A stretch of DNA of 64,000 bases from Gammaproteobacteria bacterium (lineage in GTDB: Bacteria > Pseudomonadota > Gammaproteobacteria > Ga0077554 > Ga007554), in assembly GCA_040183005.1 (NCBI GenBank), contig JAMPIW010000001.1, forward strand, positions 186,001 through 250,000, given 5' to 3'. The translations under genes and the position numbers were made by a program. Every line of letters begins with the position of its first letter. The first letter of the stretch is position 1. Shown piece after piece: positions 1 through 8,566 of the stretch. The notes under the pieces are model-generated. The model saw nothing but the letters and a program-made list of their open reading frames with translations. It was not told where the DNA came from and did not search any database.

Positions 1-930
1 CCGCCTGCACAGGAACGCGTGGTCAGCGCCTCCCAAAGCGGGCTGGTGGAGGCGCTGCTGGCCGCAGTGGGTGACAAGGTAAGCAAGGGACAACCCCTGG
101 CCACCCTCCGCAGTACAGAGATTGTCACAGAACAAGGCAGCTATCTCCAGGCGTTGACCCAGGTGAGGCTGGCCAAGTCCGAGTTGACGCGCGACGAGCA
201 GTTGTTCAAGGACGGCATCATCGCCGAGCGCCGTTACCTGACCACCAAAAGCCGCCACGAGGAGTTGGCGTCGGCGCTCAATGAGCACCGTCAAACCTTG
301 CGCCTGGCAGGGATGGATGAAGCCGCGTTACGCCGCTTGGAGCAGACGCGGGCGCTGAGCGGTACGCTCACCATAACAGCGCCCATTGCCGGGATCGTGC
401 TGGAGCAAAAGGTGGTGGCCGGGCAGCGCGTGGACCGCCTCGAAGCGCTCTACCGCATGGCACGGCTGGACACGCTGTGGTTGGAGCTGCGCGTGCCGCA
501 GGAGCGGGTAAATGGCCTGGCAATCGGGCAGGGCGTGGAGGTGCCAACCGCATCGGCATCGGGCCGTCTGATCATGATCGGGCGTGACATGGACCCCGAA
601 AACCAGACCGTGCTGCTGCGCGCCGAGATCACGCGTGGCACGGATAGTCTGCGGCCGGGCCAGTTCATCGAGGCGCAACTGGTGGCCTCGGTGGCGGGGC
701 AGCGTTATAGCGTACCTGTCACTGCCGTGGCGCGTAGCGCGAAGCAGAGTGTGATTTTCGTTCAGACCGCACAGGGCTTCCGCGCCCTGCCAGTACAAAT
801 CGTCAGCGAACAGAATGGCCGTAGCGTGATCGCGGGCGAGCTGCGTGGCGATGAGCGCATCGCGGTGCGCGGTGTGGCGGCGGTGAAAGGCGCGTGGATG
901 GGATTGGGCGGTAGCGGAGGGCATGAGTGA
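1..930 (+). CDS. RND efflux periplasmic adaptor (CusB/CzcB type), 5' end missing
   Basis: The reading frame is open from base 1, so the start and any signal peptide lie outside the window. The product is a membrane-fusion (HlyD-type) adaptor that links an inner-membrane RND pump to an outer-membrane channel. The first residues form a lipoyl-like half (VSASQSGLVEALLAAVGDKV), followed by a helical hairpin (about 40-110) and the second barrel half (TITAPIAGIVLEQKVVAGQ). The stop overlaps the start of the pump gene (TGATG), indicating translational coupling. The metal cannot be told from the adaptor alone; a CusB/CzcB-like role follows from the neighbouring pump. Confidence 0.85.
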   Translation, partial: PPAQERVVSASQSGLVEALLAAVGDKVSKGQPLATLRSTEIVTEQGSYLQALTQVRLAKSELTRDEQLFKDGIIAERRYLTTKSRHEELASALNEHRQTLRLAGMDEAALRRLEQTRALSGTLTITAPIAGIVLEQKVVAGQRVDRLEALYRMARLDTLWLELRVPQERVNGLAIGQGVEVPTASASGRLIMIGRDMDPENQTVLLRAEITRGTDSLRPGQFIEAQLVASVAGQRYSVPVTAVARSAKQSVIFVQTAQGFRALPVQIVSEQNGRSVIAGELRGDERIAVRGVAAVKGAWMGLGGSGGHE

Positions 931-3900
931 TGTTGTCACGCCTGATCCAATTCGCACTGACCCAGCGCCTGCTGATGATGCTGGTGGTGGCTCTGCTGGT
1001 GGGCGGCGGGACGCTGGCCTTCAAAAACCTGCCCATCGACGCCTTCCCGGACGTGTCGTCCACCCAGGTCAAGATCATCATCAAAGCCCCCGGCATGACG
1101 CCCGAGGAAGTGGAGGCGCGTATCACCGCGCCCATCGAGGTGGAGATGCTGGGCATTCCCAACCAGACCATGCTGCGCTCCGTGACCAAATACGCGCTCA
1201 CCGATGTCACCGTAGACTTCGCTGACGGCACGGACATCTATTGGGCACGCCAGCAAGTGACCGAGCGTCTCAACAGTGTGCGCGGCGATCTGCCGCCCGG
1301 CATCAGCGGCGGCATAGCGCCGTTGACCACACCGCTGGGCGAGATGTTCATGTTCACCATCGAGGGCGGCGGCCTGTCATTGATGGAGCGGCGCAGCCTG
1401 CTCGACTGGGTGATACGCCCGGCGTTGCGTACCGTGCCGGGCGTGGCCGATGTGAACGTACTGGGCGGGCTGGCGCGCGCCTTCGAGGTGGCGCCGGACA
1501 ACGTGCGCATGACTGCACGCGGCGTTACCCTGCAAATGCTGCAACAGGCGCTGGAGATGAACAACCGCAACGACGGCGCGGGACGCATAAATGACGGCGA
1601 AGAGGCATTGCTGGTGCGTGCCGAGGGCCGCATCAAAACCCTCGACGACGCGCGCGCCATCGTGGTCAAAAACGACCGTGGCGTGCCGGTGCGCGTTGCG
1701 GATGTCGCCGAGGTGCGCATCGGCGCGCTTACGCGCTATGGCGCGGTGACGCGCAACGGCCAGGGCGAGGCGGTGGAGGGGCTGGTGTTGGGGCTGCGTG
1801 GTGCCAACGCCCGGCAGGTGGTGGCGGGGGTGCGCGCCAAGCTCGACGAGATCAAGCCCAGCCTGCCGCCAGGCGTCAGCCTCCAGGTCTTTTATGATCG
1901 CGGTCACCTGGTGGAACGCGCCGTCACTACTGTAGCGGAAGCGCTGCTTGAGGCCATCGCGCTGGTGGTGATCCTGCTGGTGCTGTTTCTCGGCAACCTG
2001 CGCGCCGCTGTGACGGTGGCCCTCGCGCTGCCCCTGGCCGCGCTGGTCACGTTTATCCTGATGAGCCAGTTCGGCATGTCCGCCAATCTGATGAGCCTGG
2101 GTGGACTGGCGATTGCCATCGGCATGCTGGTCGATGCTGCGGTGGTAGTGGTGGAAAACAGCGTCGCGCATCTCGCCCACGAACAGGCCGCGCGCCTGCC
2201 GCGCCTGCACGTGATCTACCGCTCGGTGCGCGAGGTCGCGGTGCCGGTTACCGCCGGCATCCTGATCATCATCACCGTGTTCCTGCCGTTGCTCACCCTG
2301 CAAGGGCTGGAGGGAAAGCTGTTCAGCCCGGTGGCGCTCACCATCGTGTTCGCGCTGAGCGCCTCGTTGCTGCTGTCGCTCACCGTGATCCCGGTAATTG
2401 CCTCGTACCTGCTCAAGAGCACGGGGCACGGCGACCCCTGGCTGGTGCGAACCATTGCCCGGCTATATACGCCACTGCTCGATTGGTCCCTGTCTCATAC
2501 GCGCACCATTGTCATCGTGGCGCTGGTCGCATTGGCGCTCACCGCAGTGGTTTATACCCAAATCGGCAAGACTTTCATGCCCACCATGGATGAAGGCGAC
2601 ATTATCATCGGCGTGGAAAAACTGCCGTCGATCACGCTCGAACAATCCGCCGCCCTCGACCTCAAGATCCAGCAGGAGATCATGAAGCGTGTGCCGGAGG
2701 TGACCGGCATTGTTGCGCGAGTGGGATCGGACGAGATAGGACTCGACCCGATGGGCCTCAATCAGACGGATACCTTTCTCGTGCTCAAACCGCGTGAGCA
2801 GTGGCGGATGCAGAGCAAGGAGGCGCTAATTGAGGAGCTGCGCAAAGTAATGGATGGCATTCCTGGCCTGGTCTACAACTTCACCCAGCCTATCGAGATG
2901 CGCGTCTCGGAGATGATTATCGGCGTGCGCGGCGACTTGGCCATCAAGCTGTTCGGCACCGACATTGATACACTCAACAAAAAGGCCGAAGAAATCGCCA
3001 TCGCGGTACGATCCATCAAAGGCAGCCAGGATGTCTACACCACCCGCAATGCAGGCATGCAGTTTCTCAAAATCGACATTGACCGCTTGGCGGCGGGCCG
3101 CCTCGGCCTCTCCGTCGACGAGCTGGAAAACACGCTACGCGCCCAGCTTGAAGGCAACCGGGTAGGCACCATCCACGAGGGTATGCGTCGCACCCCACTG
3201 ATTCTGCGCACTGGCGTGGATTCGCCCGCCACGTTCGCCAACCTGCTCATCACCTTGCCGGATGGTCACAATGTGCCGCTTGCCACCGTGGCAAAACTCA
3301 CGCGCGTGGAAGGCCCGGTGAAGGTGGATCGCCAGCGCGCCGCGCGTATGGTCATAGTAATCGCCAACGTGCAGGGCCGTGATCTGGTGGGCTTTGTCGA
3401 GGAGGCGCGGCGCATGGTCGCGCAACGGGTGCCATTGCCCAGCGGTTACCATCTGGAATGGGGCGGTCAATTCGAAAATCAGCAACGCGCCGCTACGCGC
3501 CTGTCCATCGTGGTGCCAGTTGCAATAGGCCTGATTTTCCTGCTGCTGTTTTCCACGTTTGGTTCGGTGCGCCAGTCGATACTGGTGCTGTCCAACATCC
3601 CTTTCGCCATGATCGGCGGCGTGTTCGCCCTGTGGCTGTCTGGCGAATATCTCTCGGTGCCCGCCTCGGTGGGCTTTATCGCCCTGCTCGGCATCGCCGT
3701 GCTCAACGGCGTGGTGCTGGTGAGCTACTTCAACCAGTTGCGCGCCCAGGGCATGGCGCTGGCCCAAGTAGTGGTGGAAGGCGCCAAGCGCCGCCTGCGG
3801 CCAGTGATGATGACCGCTTCGATCACCGCCTTCGGCCTCGCGCCGCTGCTATTCGCCACTGGCCCCGGCTCGGAAATCCAGCGACCGCTGGCGATAGTCG

Positions 3901-3983
3901 TGATCGGCGGGCTGATCACATCCACCCTTCTTACGCTGGTATTGCTGCCGATTTTGTACCGGCGTTTCGGAGAGCCACGTTGA
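930..3983 (+). CDS. Heavy-metal efflux RND pump (CusA/CzcA family)
   Basis: This 1017-residue inner-membrane proton-driven pump begins at the ATG overlapping the adaptor stop; a GTG three bases earlier is less likely. Features of the family include the N-terminal transmembrane helix (FALTQRLLMMLVVALLVGGG), a porter segment with the FPDVSSTQV motif, the helix block from about 335 to 500 with GMLVDAAVVVVENSV carrying the charged residues of proton relay, and the second block from about 855. Length matches the metal-transporting RND branch rather than the drug branch. It is the middle gene of an adaptor-pump-DUF3240 operon; no outer-membrane channel gene is visible and it is presumably upstream. 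Monovalent versus divalent metal specificity is unresolved. Confidence 0.92.
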   Translation: MLSRLIQFALTQRLLMMLVVALLVGGGTLAFKNLPIDAFPDVSSTQVKIIIKAPGMTPEEVEARITAPIEVEMLGIPNQTMLRSVTKYALTDVTVDFADGTDIYWARQQVTERLNSVRGDLPPGISGGIAPLTTPLGEMFMFTIEGGGLSLMERRSLLDWVIRPALRTVPGVADVNVLGGLARAFEVAPDNVRMTARGVTLQMLQQALEMNNRNDGAGRINDGEEALLVRAEGRIKTLDDARAIVVKNDRGVPVRVADVAEVRIGALTRYGAVTRNGQGEAVEGLVLGLRGANARQVVAGVRAKLDEIKPSLPPGVSLQVFYDRGHLVERAVTTVAEALLEAIALVVILLVLFLGNLRAAVTVALALPLAALVTFILMSQFGMSANLMSLGGLAIAIGMLVDAAVVVVENSVAHLAHEQAARLPRLHVIYRSVREVAVPVTAGILIIITVFLPLLTLQGLEGKLFSPVALTIVFALSASLLLSLTVIPVIASYLLKSTGHGDPWLVRTIARLYTPLLDWSLSHTRTIVIVALVALALTAVVYTQIGKTFMPTMDEGDIIIGVEKLPSITLEQSAALDLKIQQEIMKRVPEVTGIVARVGSDEIGLDPMGLNQTDTFLVLKPREQWRMQSKEALIEELRKVMDGIPGLVYNFTQPIEMRVSEMIIGVRGDLAIKLFGTDIDTLNKKAEEIAIAVRSIKGSQDVYTTRNAGMQFLKIDIDRLAAGRLGLSVDELENTLRAQLEGNRVGTIHEGMRRTPLILRTGVDSPATFANLLITLPDGHNVPLATVAKLTRVEGPVKVDRQRAARMVIVIANVQGRDLVGFVEEARRMVAQRVPLPSGYHLEWGGQFENQQRAATRLSIVVPVAIGLIFLLLFSTFGSVRQSILVLSNIPFAMIGGVFALWLSGEYLSVPASVGFIALLGIAVLNGVVLVSYFNQLRAQGMALAQVVVEGAKRRLRPVMMTASITAFGLAPLLFATGPGSEIQRPLAIVVIGGLITSTLLTLVLLPILYRRFGEPR

Positions 3984-4011
3984 ACCTGATTGATTGATTG
4001 AGGACAACATC

Positions 4012-4314
4012 ATGAATGAATGTCTGCTTGTGATTATCGCCACTCCGACAATCGAAGACGCGCTGGTGGACTGGCTACTTACCCGTGAGGGAATGAATGG
4101 TTTCACAAGCCTGAAGATAGACGGCCACGGCACCGGACACCAGTGTCTGAGCATAGCTGAACAGGTCACAGGCCGGAGCCGAAAACTGATGTTTCAATGT
4201 CACCTCCCCATCGAGGTGGCGCGGGACATAATCGAAGGGCTTAAACGTGACTTCGCCGGTAGCGGCTTGCACTACTGGATGGTGCCGGTGCTGGAGGCGG
4301 GACGGTTGGAGTGA
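4012..4314 (+). CDS. DUF3240 family small protein of the metal-efflux operon
   Basis: A 100-residue soluble protein 28 bases after the pump gene, with a GAGGA ribosome-binding site before the chosen ATG; an in-frame upstream ATG at 3994 is less well placed. The sequence (MNECLLVIIATP at the start, GLHYWMVPVLEAGRLE at the end) has the pattern of DUF3240, a PII-like ferredoxin-fold family found next to CusA/CzcA pumps. By family context it may be a regulator or metal sensor of the efflux complex, but no biochemical role is established from the sequence. Confidence 0.75.
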   Translation: MNECLLVIIATPTIEDALVDWLLTREGMNGFTSLKIDGHGTGHQCLSIAEQVTGRSRKLMFQCHLPIEVARDIIEGLKRDFAGSGLHYWMVPVLEAGRLE

Positions 4315-4376
4315 AGATGGAGGATGACGGCAAAGCTACGGCGTCATGTTGGTTCCAATGCAAAGGTGTATTTACC

Positions 4377-4418
4377 CCCCCTCTCCCGCAAGGCGGGAGA
4401 GGGTTGGGGAGAGGGTGG
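4377..4418. repeat. REP-like dispersed palindrome, copy 1
   Basis: A hairpin (CTCTCCCGC, loop AAGG, GCGGGAGAG) followed by GGTTGGGGAGAGGGTG, lying between convergent genes and abutting the rpoH stop. A near-identical copy is at 11367-11406. It may also help terminate transcription from either side. Confidence 0.75.
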
Positions 4419-4419
4419 A

Positions 4420-5277
4420 TTATGCTTCCAGCGCCTGCTTGAGCTTTTTCATGGCGCTCTTTTCCAGTTGGCGGATGCGCTCAGCCGAGACCTGGTATTT
4501 GTCGGCCAGGTCATGCAGGGTAGCCTTGTCCTCGGCCAGCCAGCGGCGCTGAAGGATGTCCTGGCTGCGCTTGTCCAGCGCGGTGAGGGCGTTACGCAAA
4601 CGTTCCGTTCCACGCGACTCCCAATCGCTGTTCTCCAGCACTAGCGAAGGATCCGCCTGCACGTCCGCCAGATAGGCCGCAGGGGCTATGTTGGTGGAGT
4701 CGGCATCTTCAGTCTCGCTATAGGGGTCGAAGGAAGCGTCGTAGCCGTTCATGCGCATTTCCATTTCCCGCACTACTTCCGAACTTACGTCCAATTTCTT
4801 GGCGAGAGCATCGACCTCCTCGCGGCTGAACCAGCCGAGGTGCGTCTTGGAGCTGCGCAGATTGAAGAACAGCTTGCGCTGTGCCTTGGTGGTCGCCACC
4901 CGCACGATGCGCCAGTTGCGCAGAATGAATTCGTGCATTTCGGCGCGCACCCAATGCACGGCGAACGACACCAGGCGCACATTCATGGTGGGGTCAAAAT
5001 GTTTGACCGCCTTCATCAGGCCGATGTTGCCTTCCTGGATGAGGTCCGCCTGCGCCAGGCCATAACCGCTATAGCCGCGCGCGACATGCACTACAAAGCG
5101 CAGGTGCGACATGACCAGATGCCGGGCGGCATCCAGATCATTATCATTGCGCAGGCGTAGGGCGAGTTCGTGCTCAACTTCCGCAGTCAATATAGGTATG
5201 CGTGCCACCGCTTGTGTGTAGGCCTCGATACTGCCTACTGGCGGCAACACTATATCCAATAGCATGGTTTTGTTCAT
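4420..5277 (-). CDS. rpoH: RNA polymerase heat-shock sigma factor (sigma-32)
   Basis: The 285-residue product directs RNA polymerase to heat-shock promoters. The diagnostic RpoH box QRKLFFNLR is intact at about residues 133-141, preceded by region 2 ([39 protein letters not shown]) and followed by region 4 with its helix-turn-helix ([19 protein letters not shown]). The ATG at 5277 has a strong purine-rich site (GAGAGGGG) upstream. It is downstream of ftsY-ftsE-ftsX as in many gammaproteobacteria, but separated from ftsX by a perfect palindrome and its own regulatory region, which includes a CIRCE operator, so it is probably transcribed independently. Confidence 0.96.
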   Translation of the reverse strand: MNKTMLLDIVLPPVGSIEAYTQAVARIPILTAEVEHELALRLRNDNDLDAARHLVMSHLRFVVHVARGYSGYGLAQADLIQEGNIGLMKAVKHFDPTMNVRLVSFAVHWVRAEMHEFILRNWRIVRVATTKAQRKLFFNLRSSKTHLGWFSREEVDALAKKLDVSSEVVREMEMRMNGYDASFDPYSETEDADSTNIAPAAYLADVQADPSLVLENSDWESRGTERLRNALTALDKRSQDILQRRWLAEDKATLHDLADKYQVSAERIRQLEKSAMKKLKQALEA

Positions 5278-5342
5278 TGCTGTACCCCCCTCTCCATTTT
5301 AGAGTTATGGTGTGTATATAGCAGTTTTTCCGGTCCCATGAT

Positions 5343-5356
5343 TTGATCTATCTCAA
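5343..5356. promoter_or_regulatory. FNR/ANR-like box upstream of rpoH (weak)
   Basis: TTGAT-CTAT-CTCAA matches nine of ten conserved positions of the FNR/ANR/DNR consensus TTGAT-N4-ATCAA. It lies between the CIRCE element and rpoH. One short match in an AT-rich control region can occur by chance, so this is only a candidate. Confidence 0.25.
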
Positions 5357-5380
5357 GAAATCACAAAGTAGGTGCCAATA

Positions 5381-5407
5381 TTAGCACTCACAGCGTTAGA
5401 GTGCTAA
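5381..5407. promoter_or_regulatory. CIRCE operator (HrcA binding site) upstream of rpoH
   Basis: The sequence TTAGCACTC, nine bases, GAGTGCTAA is a perfect match to the CIRCE inverted repeat bound by the heat-shock repressor HrcA. It is about 104 bases upstream of the rpoH start codon and oriented to control that gene, since ftsX on the other side is transcribed towards it. This suggests HrcA repression of sigma-32 synthesis, coupling the two heat-shock circuits. Confidence 0.88.
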
Positions 5408-5424
5408 CCCGGAAAAATGTTCCA

Positions 5425-5456
5425 TTGAACCTAAAAACGGCCGTTTTTAGGTTCAA
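5425..5456. terminator. Perfect 32-bp palindrome after ftsX
   Basis: A perfect inverted repeat without spacer: TTGAACCTAAAAACGG followed directly by its complement CCGTTTTTAGGTTCAA. It starts five bases after the ftsX stop and 18 bases before the CIRCE element. The A-tract, GC core, T-tract arrangement could work as a bidirectional intrinsic terminator for ftsX. A protein operator is an alternative reading. Confidence 0.5.
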
Positions 5457-5460
5457 ACCG

Positions 5461-6381
5461 TCAATCAGGTTCAACCGCCCGCAAATGCTTGCCCACCGCC
5501 AACCACGATCCAAGCAGGCCGAGCAGTGTGCCCGAGGTTAGCAGCAACAGGGTGGTCCAGACATCCAGCATACCCAAGGCGAAGGCGCTGTCATACAAGG
5601 CCGACACCTTCCTCACCGGCTCATCCAGCAGCAGCAGTGCGAGACTGACCAGCCCCCAGGCGATGATGCCGCCCAGCAATCCGTACCAGACCCCGGCATA
5701 TAAAAAGGGGCGGCGCACGAAGCCATCGGTGGCGCCGATCAGTTTGGTAATCGCGATTTCATCACGGTTGCTCTGGACTCCCAAACGGATGGTATTCCCC
5801 ACAATCAGCAGCACTGCCAGCCCCAGTAATACGGCGAGGATCTCCACGCCGCGTTTGGCGATTTCAAGCACCGCGTGCAGGCGCTGTACCCACTGGATAT
5901 CGAGTTGGACAAAATCCGCTTCCGGAAGTTTTCGCAGCGACGCCTGTAAATGTTCGACGGCCACCGGGTCAGCATACCCCGCAGCCGGCTGGATTACCAG
6001 TACGGAAGGTAGGGGATTTTCCTCCAGGGCGCGCAGGGTGTCGTCAAAACCGGAAAGTTTTCTGAATTCCTCCAGCGCCTGGGCCGCCGGGACAGGCGTA
6101 ATCATGGCGATATCCGGTCGGTCATGCAAACGCTTTGCCAGATCGGCCATGGCCTGGTCGCCCACTTCTTTTTTGAGAAACACCGAGATTTGCGCTACAT
6201 CATCCCAACCCGCGCTGAGTTGCTGGGCATTTTTCAGCACAGCATACAGACCGGCGGGGAAGGCCAAGGTGATGCCGATCACCACCATAGTCATGACGCT
6301 GGACAGCGGCGCGCGACTGATCTGGCCCAGGCTGTAAAAGAAGGCGTAGAGGTGGTTTAGGAAATAGTTTTTTATACGCAT
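5461..6381 (-). CDS. ftsX: Cell division ABC transporter permease FtsX
   Basis: The 306-residue inner-membrane partner of FtsE couples ATP hydrolysis at the septum to activation of peptidoglycan hydrolases. It has a cytoplasmic N-terminus, a first helix (VMTMVVIGITLAFPAGLYAVL, about 33-53), a large periplasmic domain (about 60-180), and three more helices, the last two near the C-terminus. Length and topology match gammaproteobacterial FtsX. It follows ftsE by 38 bases on the same strand, so co-transcription is expected, and it is followed by a perfect palindrome that probably ends the transcript. Confidence 0.94.
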   Translation of the reverse strand: MRIKNYFLNHLYAFFYSLGQISRAPLSSVMTMVVIGITLAFPAGLYAVLKNAQQLSAGWDDVAQISVFLKKEVGDQAMADLAKRLHDRPDIAMITPVPAAQALEEFRKLSGFDDTLRALEENPLPSVLVIQPAAGYADPVAVEHLQASLRKLPEADFVQLDIQWVQRLHAVLEIAKRGVEILAVLLGLAVLLIVGNTIRLGVQSNRDEIAITKLIGATDGFVRRPFLYAGVWYGLLGGIIAWGLVSLALLLLDEPVRKVSALYDSAFALGMLDVWTTLLLLTSGTLLGLLGSWLAVGKHLRAVEPD

Positions 6382-6419
6382 TAATACGTTACATATCTTT
6401 TTCGGTGATTGGACGCACC

Positions 6420-7085
6420 CTACACTTGCTGATTCACCAGACCGCCCTTTTCCAGGTGCAGAATACGTGAACGGAAGCGGGTGATGAGATCGACGTTATG
6501 GCTGACGATCAGTACGGTGACGCCAACCTGGTTGAATTGCCCGAATAACCCCATCACCTCCGCCGCCAGATCGGGGTCGAGGTTGCCGGTGGGTTCGTCG
6601 GCGAGTAGCAGCGCCGGTTTGTTGACGACGGCGCGGGCGATGCCGACGCGTTGCTGCTCGCCGCTAGAGAGCGTCACCGGATGTTGTTTCTCCTTGCCCA
6701 GCAGCCCCACTTTGTCGAGTGCAGCGCGCACCCGGCGGGCGATTTCCTGGTGGTTGTGCAGACCGGCGATCACCAGCGGCAGGGCCACGTTGTCGAACAC
6801 GGTGCGCTCATTGATGAGCTTGTGGTCCTGGAAGATCATGCCGATCTGGCGCCGTATCGCAGGGACATGGCGGCGGCCCAGCTTGCCGAGATTCTTGCCG
6901 TTGACCATCACCTGCCCAGTGGTGGGCCGCTCGATACAGGTGATGAGCTTGAGCAGGGTGCTTTTGCCCGCCCCGGAGTGCCCGGTGAGAAAGGCCATCT
7001 CCCCAGACTTTAGCTCGAAACTGACATTGTTCAGGGCCTGATGGCCGCCGGGGTAGCGCTTGGTGACATTGGTGAATTGGATCAT
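6420..7085 (-). CDS. ftsE: Cell division ATP-binding protein FtsE
   Basis: The 221-residue ABC ATPase works with FtsX at the division site. Walker A (GHSGAGKST, about 36-44), the signature LSSGEQQRVGIARA (about 138-151), Walker B (ALLLADEPTGNLD) and the switch histidine region (VSHNVDLI) are all present. The gene is about 320 bases downstream of ftsY, a longer gap than usual because a MITE-like element and a hairpin repeat are inserted between them, which may uncouple ftsEX transcription from ftsY. Confidence 0.96.
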   Translation of the reverse strand: MIQFTNVTKRYPGGHQALNNVSFELKSGEMAFLTGHSGAGKSTLLKLITCIERPTTGQVMVNGKNLGKLGRRHVPAIRRQIGMIFQDHKLINERTVFDNVALPLVIAGLHNHQEIARRVRAALDKVGLLGKEKQHPVTLSSGEQQRVGIARAVVNKPALLLADEPTGNLDPDLAAEVMGLFGQFNQVGVTVLIVSHNVDLITRFRSRILHLEKGGLVNQQV

Positions 7086-7168
7086 GTTTTATAAAGCAGC
7101 AGGTTGCAGGAGGGCTGTCAGTTCCGAAGGGTCCATTAAAAAATGGGTTGTGTTGCTACGCAACGCTT

Positions 7169-7198
7169 GGCGGGTTACGCAAAAAACGCTAACCCGCC
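7169..7198. repeat. Dispersed hairpin between ftsY and ftsE
   Basis: GGCGGGTTA and TAACCCGCC form a nine-base-pair stem with a 12-base A-rich loop (CGCAAAAAACGC). It lies in the 322-base gap between ftsE and ftsY and resembles the short REP-like palindromes scattered elsewhere in the window. Confidence 0.5.
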
Positions 7199-7210
7199 CT
7201 ACATTTTGAT

Positions 7211-7379
7211 TTAACCCGAATGTTTCATAAATTCGCGTGATGATCGCGCCGGATTTTGATTGATAGGGGGATTTTGTGAAGAAGCGTCGTAGTGATTCAT
7301 ACGGCCGACTGAACAAAATTCCCATAGCGATCAAAAGACCAGCGAGGGCGCGCGTTAATTTATGAAACATTCGGGTTAA
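7211..7379. mobile_element. MITE-like element with 23-bp terminal inverted repeats
   Basis: The ends TTAACCCGAATGTTTCATAA at 7211 and its reverse complement ending at 7379 (identical over about 23 bases) bound a 169-bp segment without a complete gene. On the minus strand the interior reads as a short peptide ([20 protein letters not shown] and onward) ending near the element border, which looks like the tail of a transposase. It is therefore probably a non-autonomous derivative of an insertion sequence. The family is not identified. Confidence 0.6.
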
Positions 7380-7407
7380 GTAAGCGCCATTCATGTCAGC
7401 TCCATCT

Positions 7408-8436
7408 TTATCTTCTTGCCACCCCTTCGTCCCCCAGCAGCGCGTCAACAAATTCCGCAGCATCGAATTCGCGCAGATCGTCGATGCCTTCACCGACGCC
7501 GATAAAGCGGATCGGCAGGCCCGTTTTTTGCGCGATGGCGAAGATGATGCCGCCCTTGGCGGTGCCGTCCAGCTTGGTAAGGGTGATGCCGGTCAGGCCT
7601 ACCGCCTGGCCGAATTGCTGGGCCTGGTTGAGCGCATTCTGGCCTATGCCTGCGTCAACCACCAGCATCACCTCATGCGGGGCGTCGGGGTCGAGTTTGG
7701 CGATGACGCGTTTGATCTTTTTCAGTTCTTCCATGAGGTTGGTCTGGGTGTGCAGCCGGCCCGCCGTGTCGGCGATCAGCACGTCCACGCCGCGCGCCTT
7801 GGCGGCCTGGAGGGCGTCGTAAGCCACCGAGGCGGGGTCGGCGCCCTGTTTCTGGGCGATCACCGGGATACCGTTGCGCTCGCCCCAGACCTGCAACTGC
7901 TCCACCGCCGCAGCGCGGAAGGTGTCGCCCGCAGCAAGCATGACGGAATGCCCTTGGCTCTGGAGGCGCTTGGCGAGTTTGCCGATGGTGGTGGTCTTGC
8001 CCGCGCCGTTAATCCCTACCATGAGCAGCACAAAGGGCGCTTTGCGGTCCTCGGGAATCACAAGGGGCTTGCCGCACGGTTGCAAAATCGCCAGCATATC
8101 CTCGCGCAACGCGGCAAACAGGGCATCGGCGTCGGCGAGCTGTTTGCGCGCCACCCGCGCTGTCAGATCACCGATGATCTTGCGCGTGGCGTCCACGCCG
8201 ACATCCGCGCTCAGCAACCGGGTTTCGAGGTCTTCCAGCACCTCCGCGTCGATCTGCTTTTTGCCCAGCACCAAGCTGGCCAGGCCTTCAGTCAGGCCCT
8301 GGCGGGTGCGCGTTAGGCGATTTTTCAGGCGATCGAATAGTCCTGCGGACTGCTCAACAGGCGTTGCAACGTCCGGGGCTGTAGTCGTATCGGGCGGAAT
8401 TTTATCGTCGCCCTTTTTTTTCAGGAAACCAAACAT
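7408..8436 (-). CDS. ftsY: Signal recognition particle receptor FtsY
   Basis: The SRP-receptor GTPase docks ribosome-SRP complexes at the membrane. The ATG at 8436 gives [12 protein letters not shown]; a TTG start five codons earlier is possible. After a short acidic A region the NG domain contains the P-loop [15 protein letters not shown] (about 145-159), DTAGR (about 227-231) and TKLDG (about 287-291). At about 342 residues it is a short-A-domain FtsY. It is the first gene of ftsY-ftsE-ftsX and is divergent from the M16 peptidase pair. Confidence 0.95.
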   Translation of the reverse strand: MFGFLKKKGDDKIPPDTTTAPDVATPVEQSAGLFDRLKNRLTRTRQGLTEGLASLVLGKKQIDAEVLEDLETRLLSADVGVDATRKIIGDLTARVARKQLADADALFAALREDMLAILQPCGKPLVIPEDRKAPFVLLMVGINGAGKTTTIGKLAKRLQSQGHSVMLAAGDTFRAAAVEQLQVWGERNGIPVIAQKQGADPASVAYDALQAAKARGVDVLIADTAGRLHTQTNLMEELKKIKRVIAKLDPDAPHEVMLVVDAGIGQNALNQAQQFGQAVGLTGITLTKLDGTAKGGIIFAIAQKTGLPIRFIGVGEGIDDLREFDAAEFVDALLGDEGVARR

Positions 8437-8566
8437 GCTATTCTCGGTCAATAAGCTCAGTGTCTGAGATCAGGCGTGATGATGCATGACATTCTAACAT
8501 CATTCAGGCCCCGGTTTCAGCCTGGAAAGCTGCCAGCTTCAAGACAACAACAAGGACCACATCTAT

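Noticed and set aside
4324-4644. Plus-strand frames across the REP element and the rpoH 3' end
   Set aside because: They read through a palindromic repeat and antisense to rpoH; peptide such as PPLSRKAGEGWGEGG is the usual translation of this repeat.
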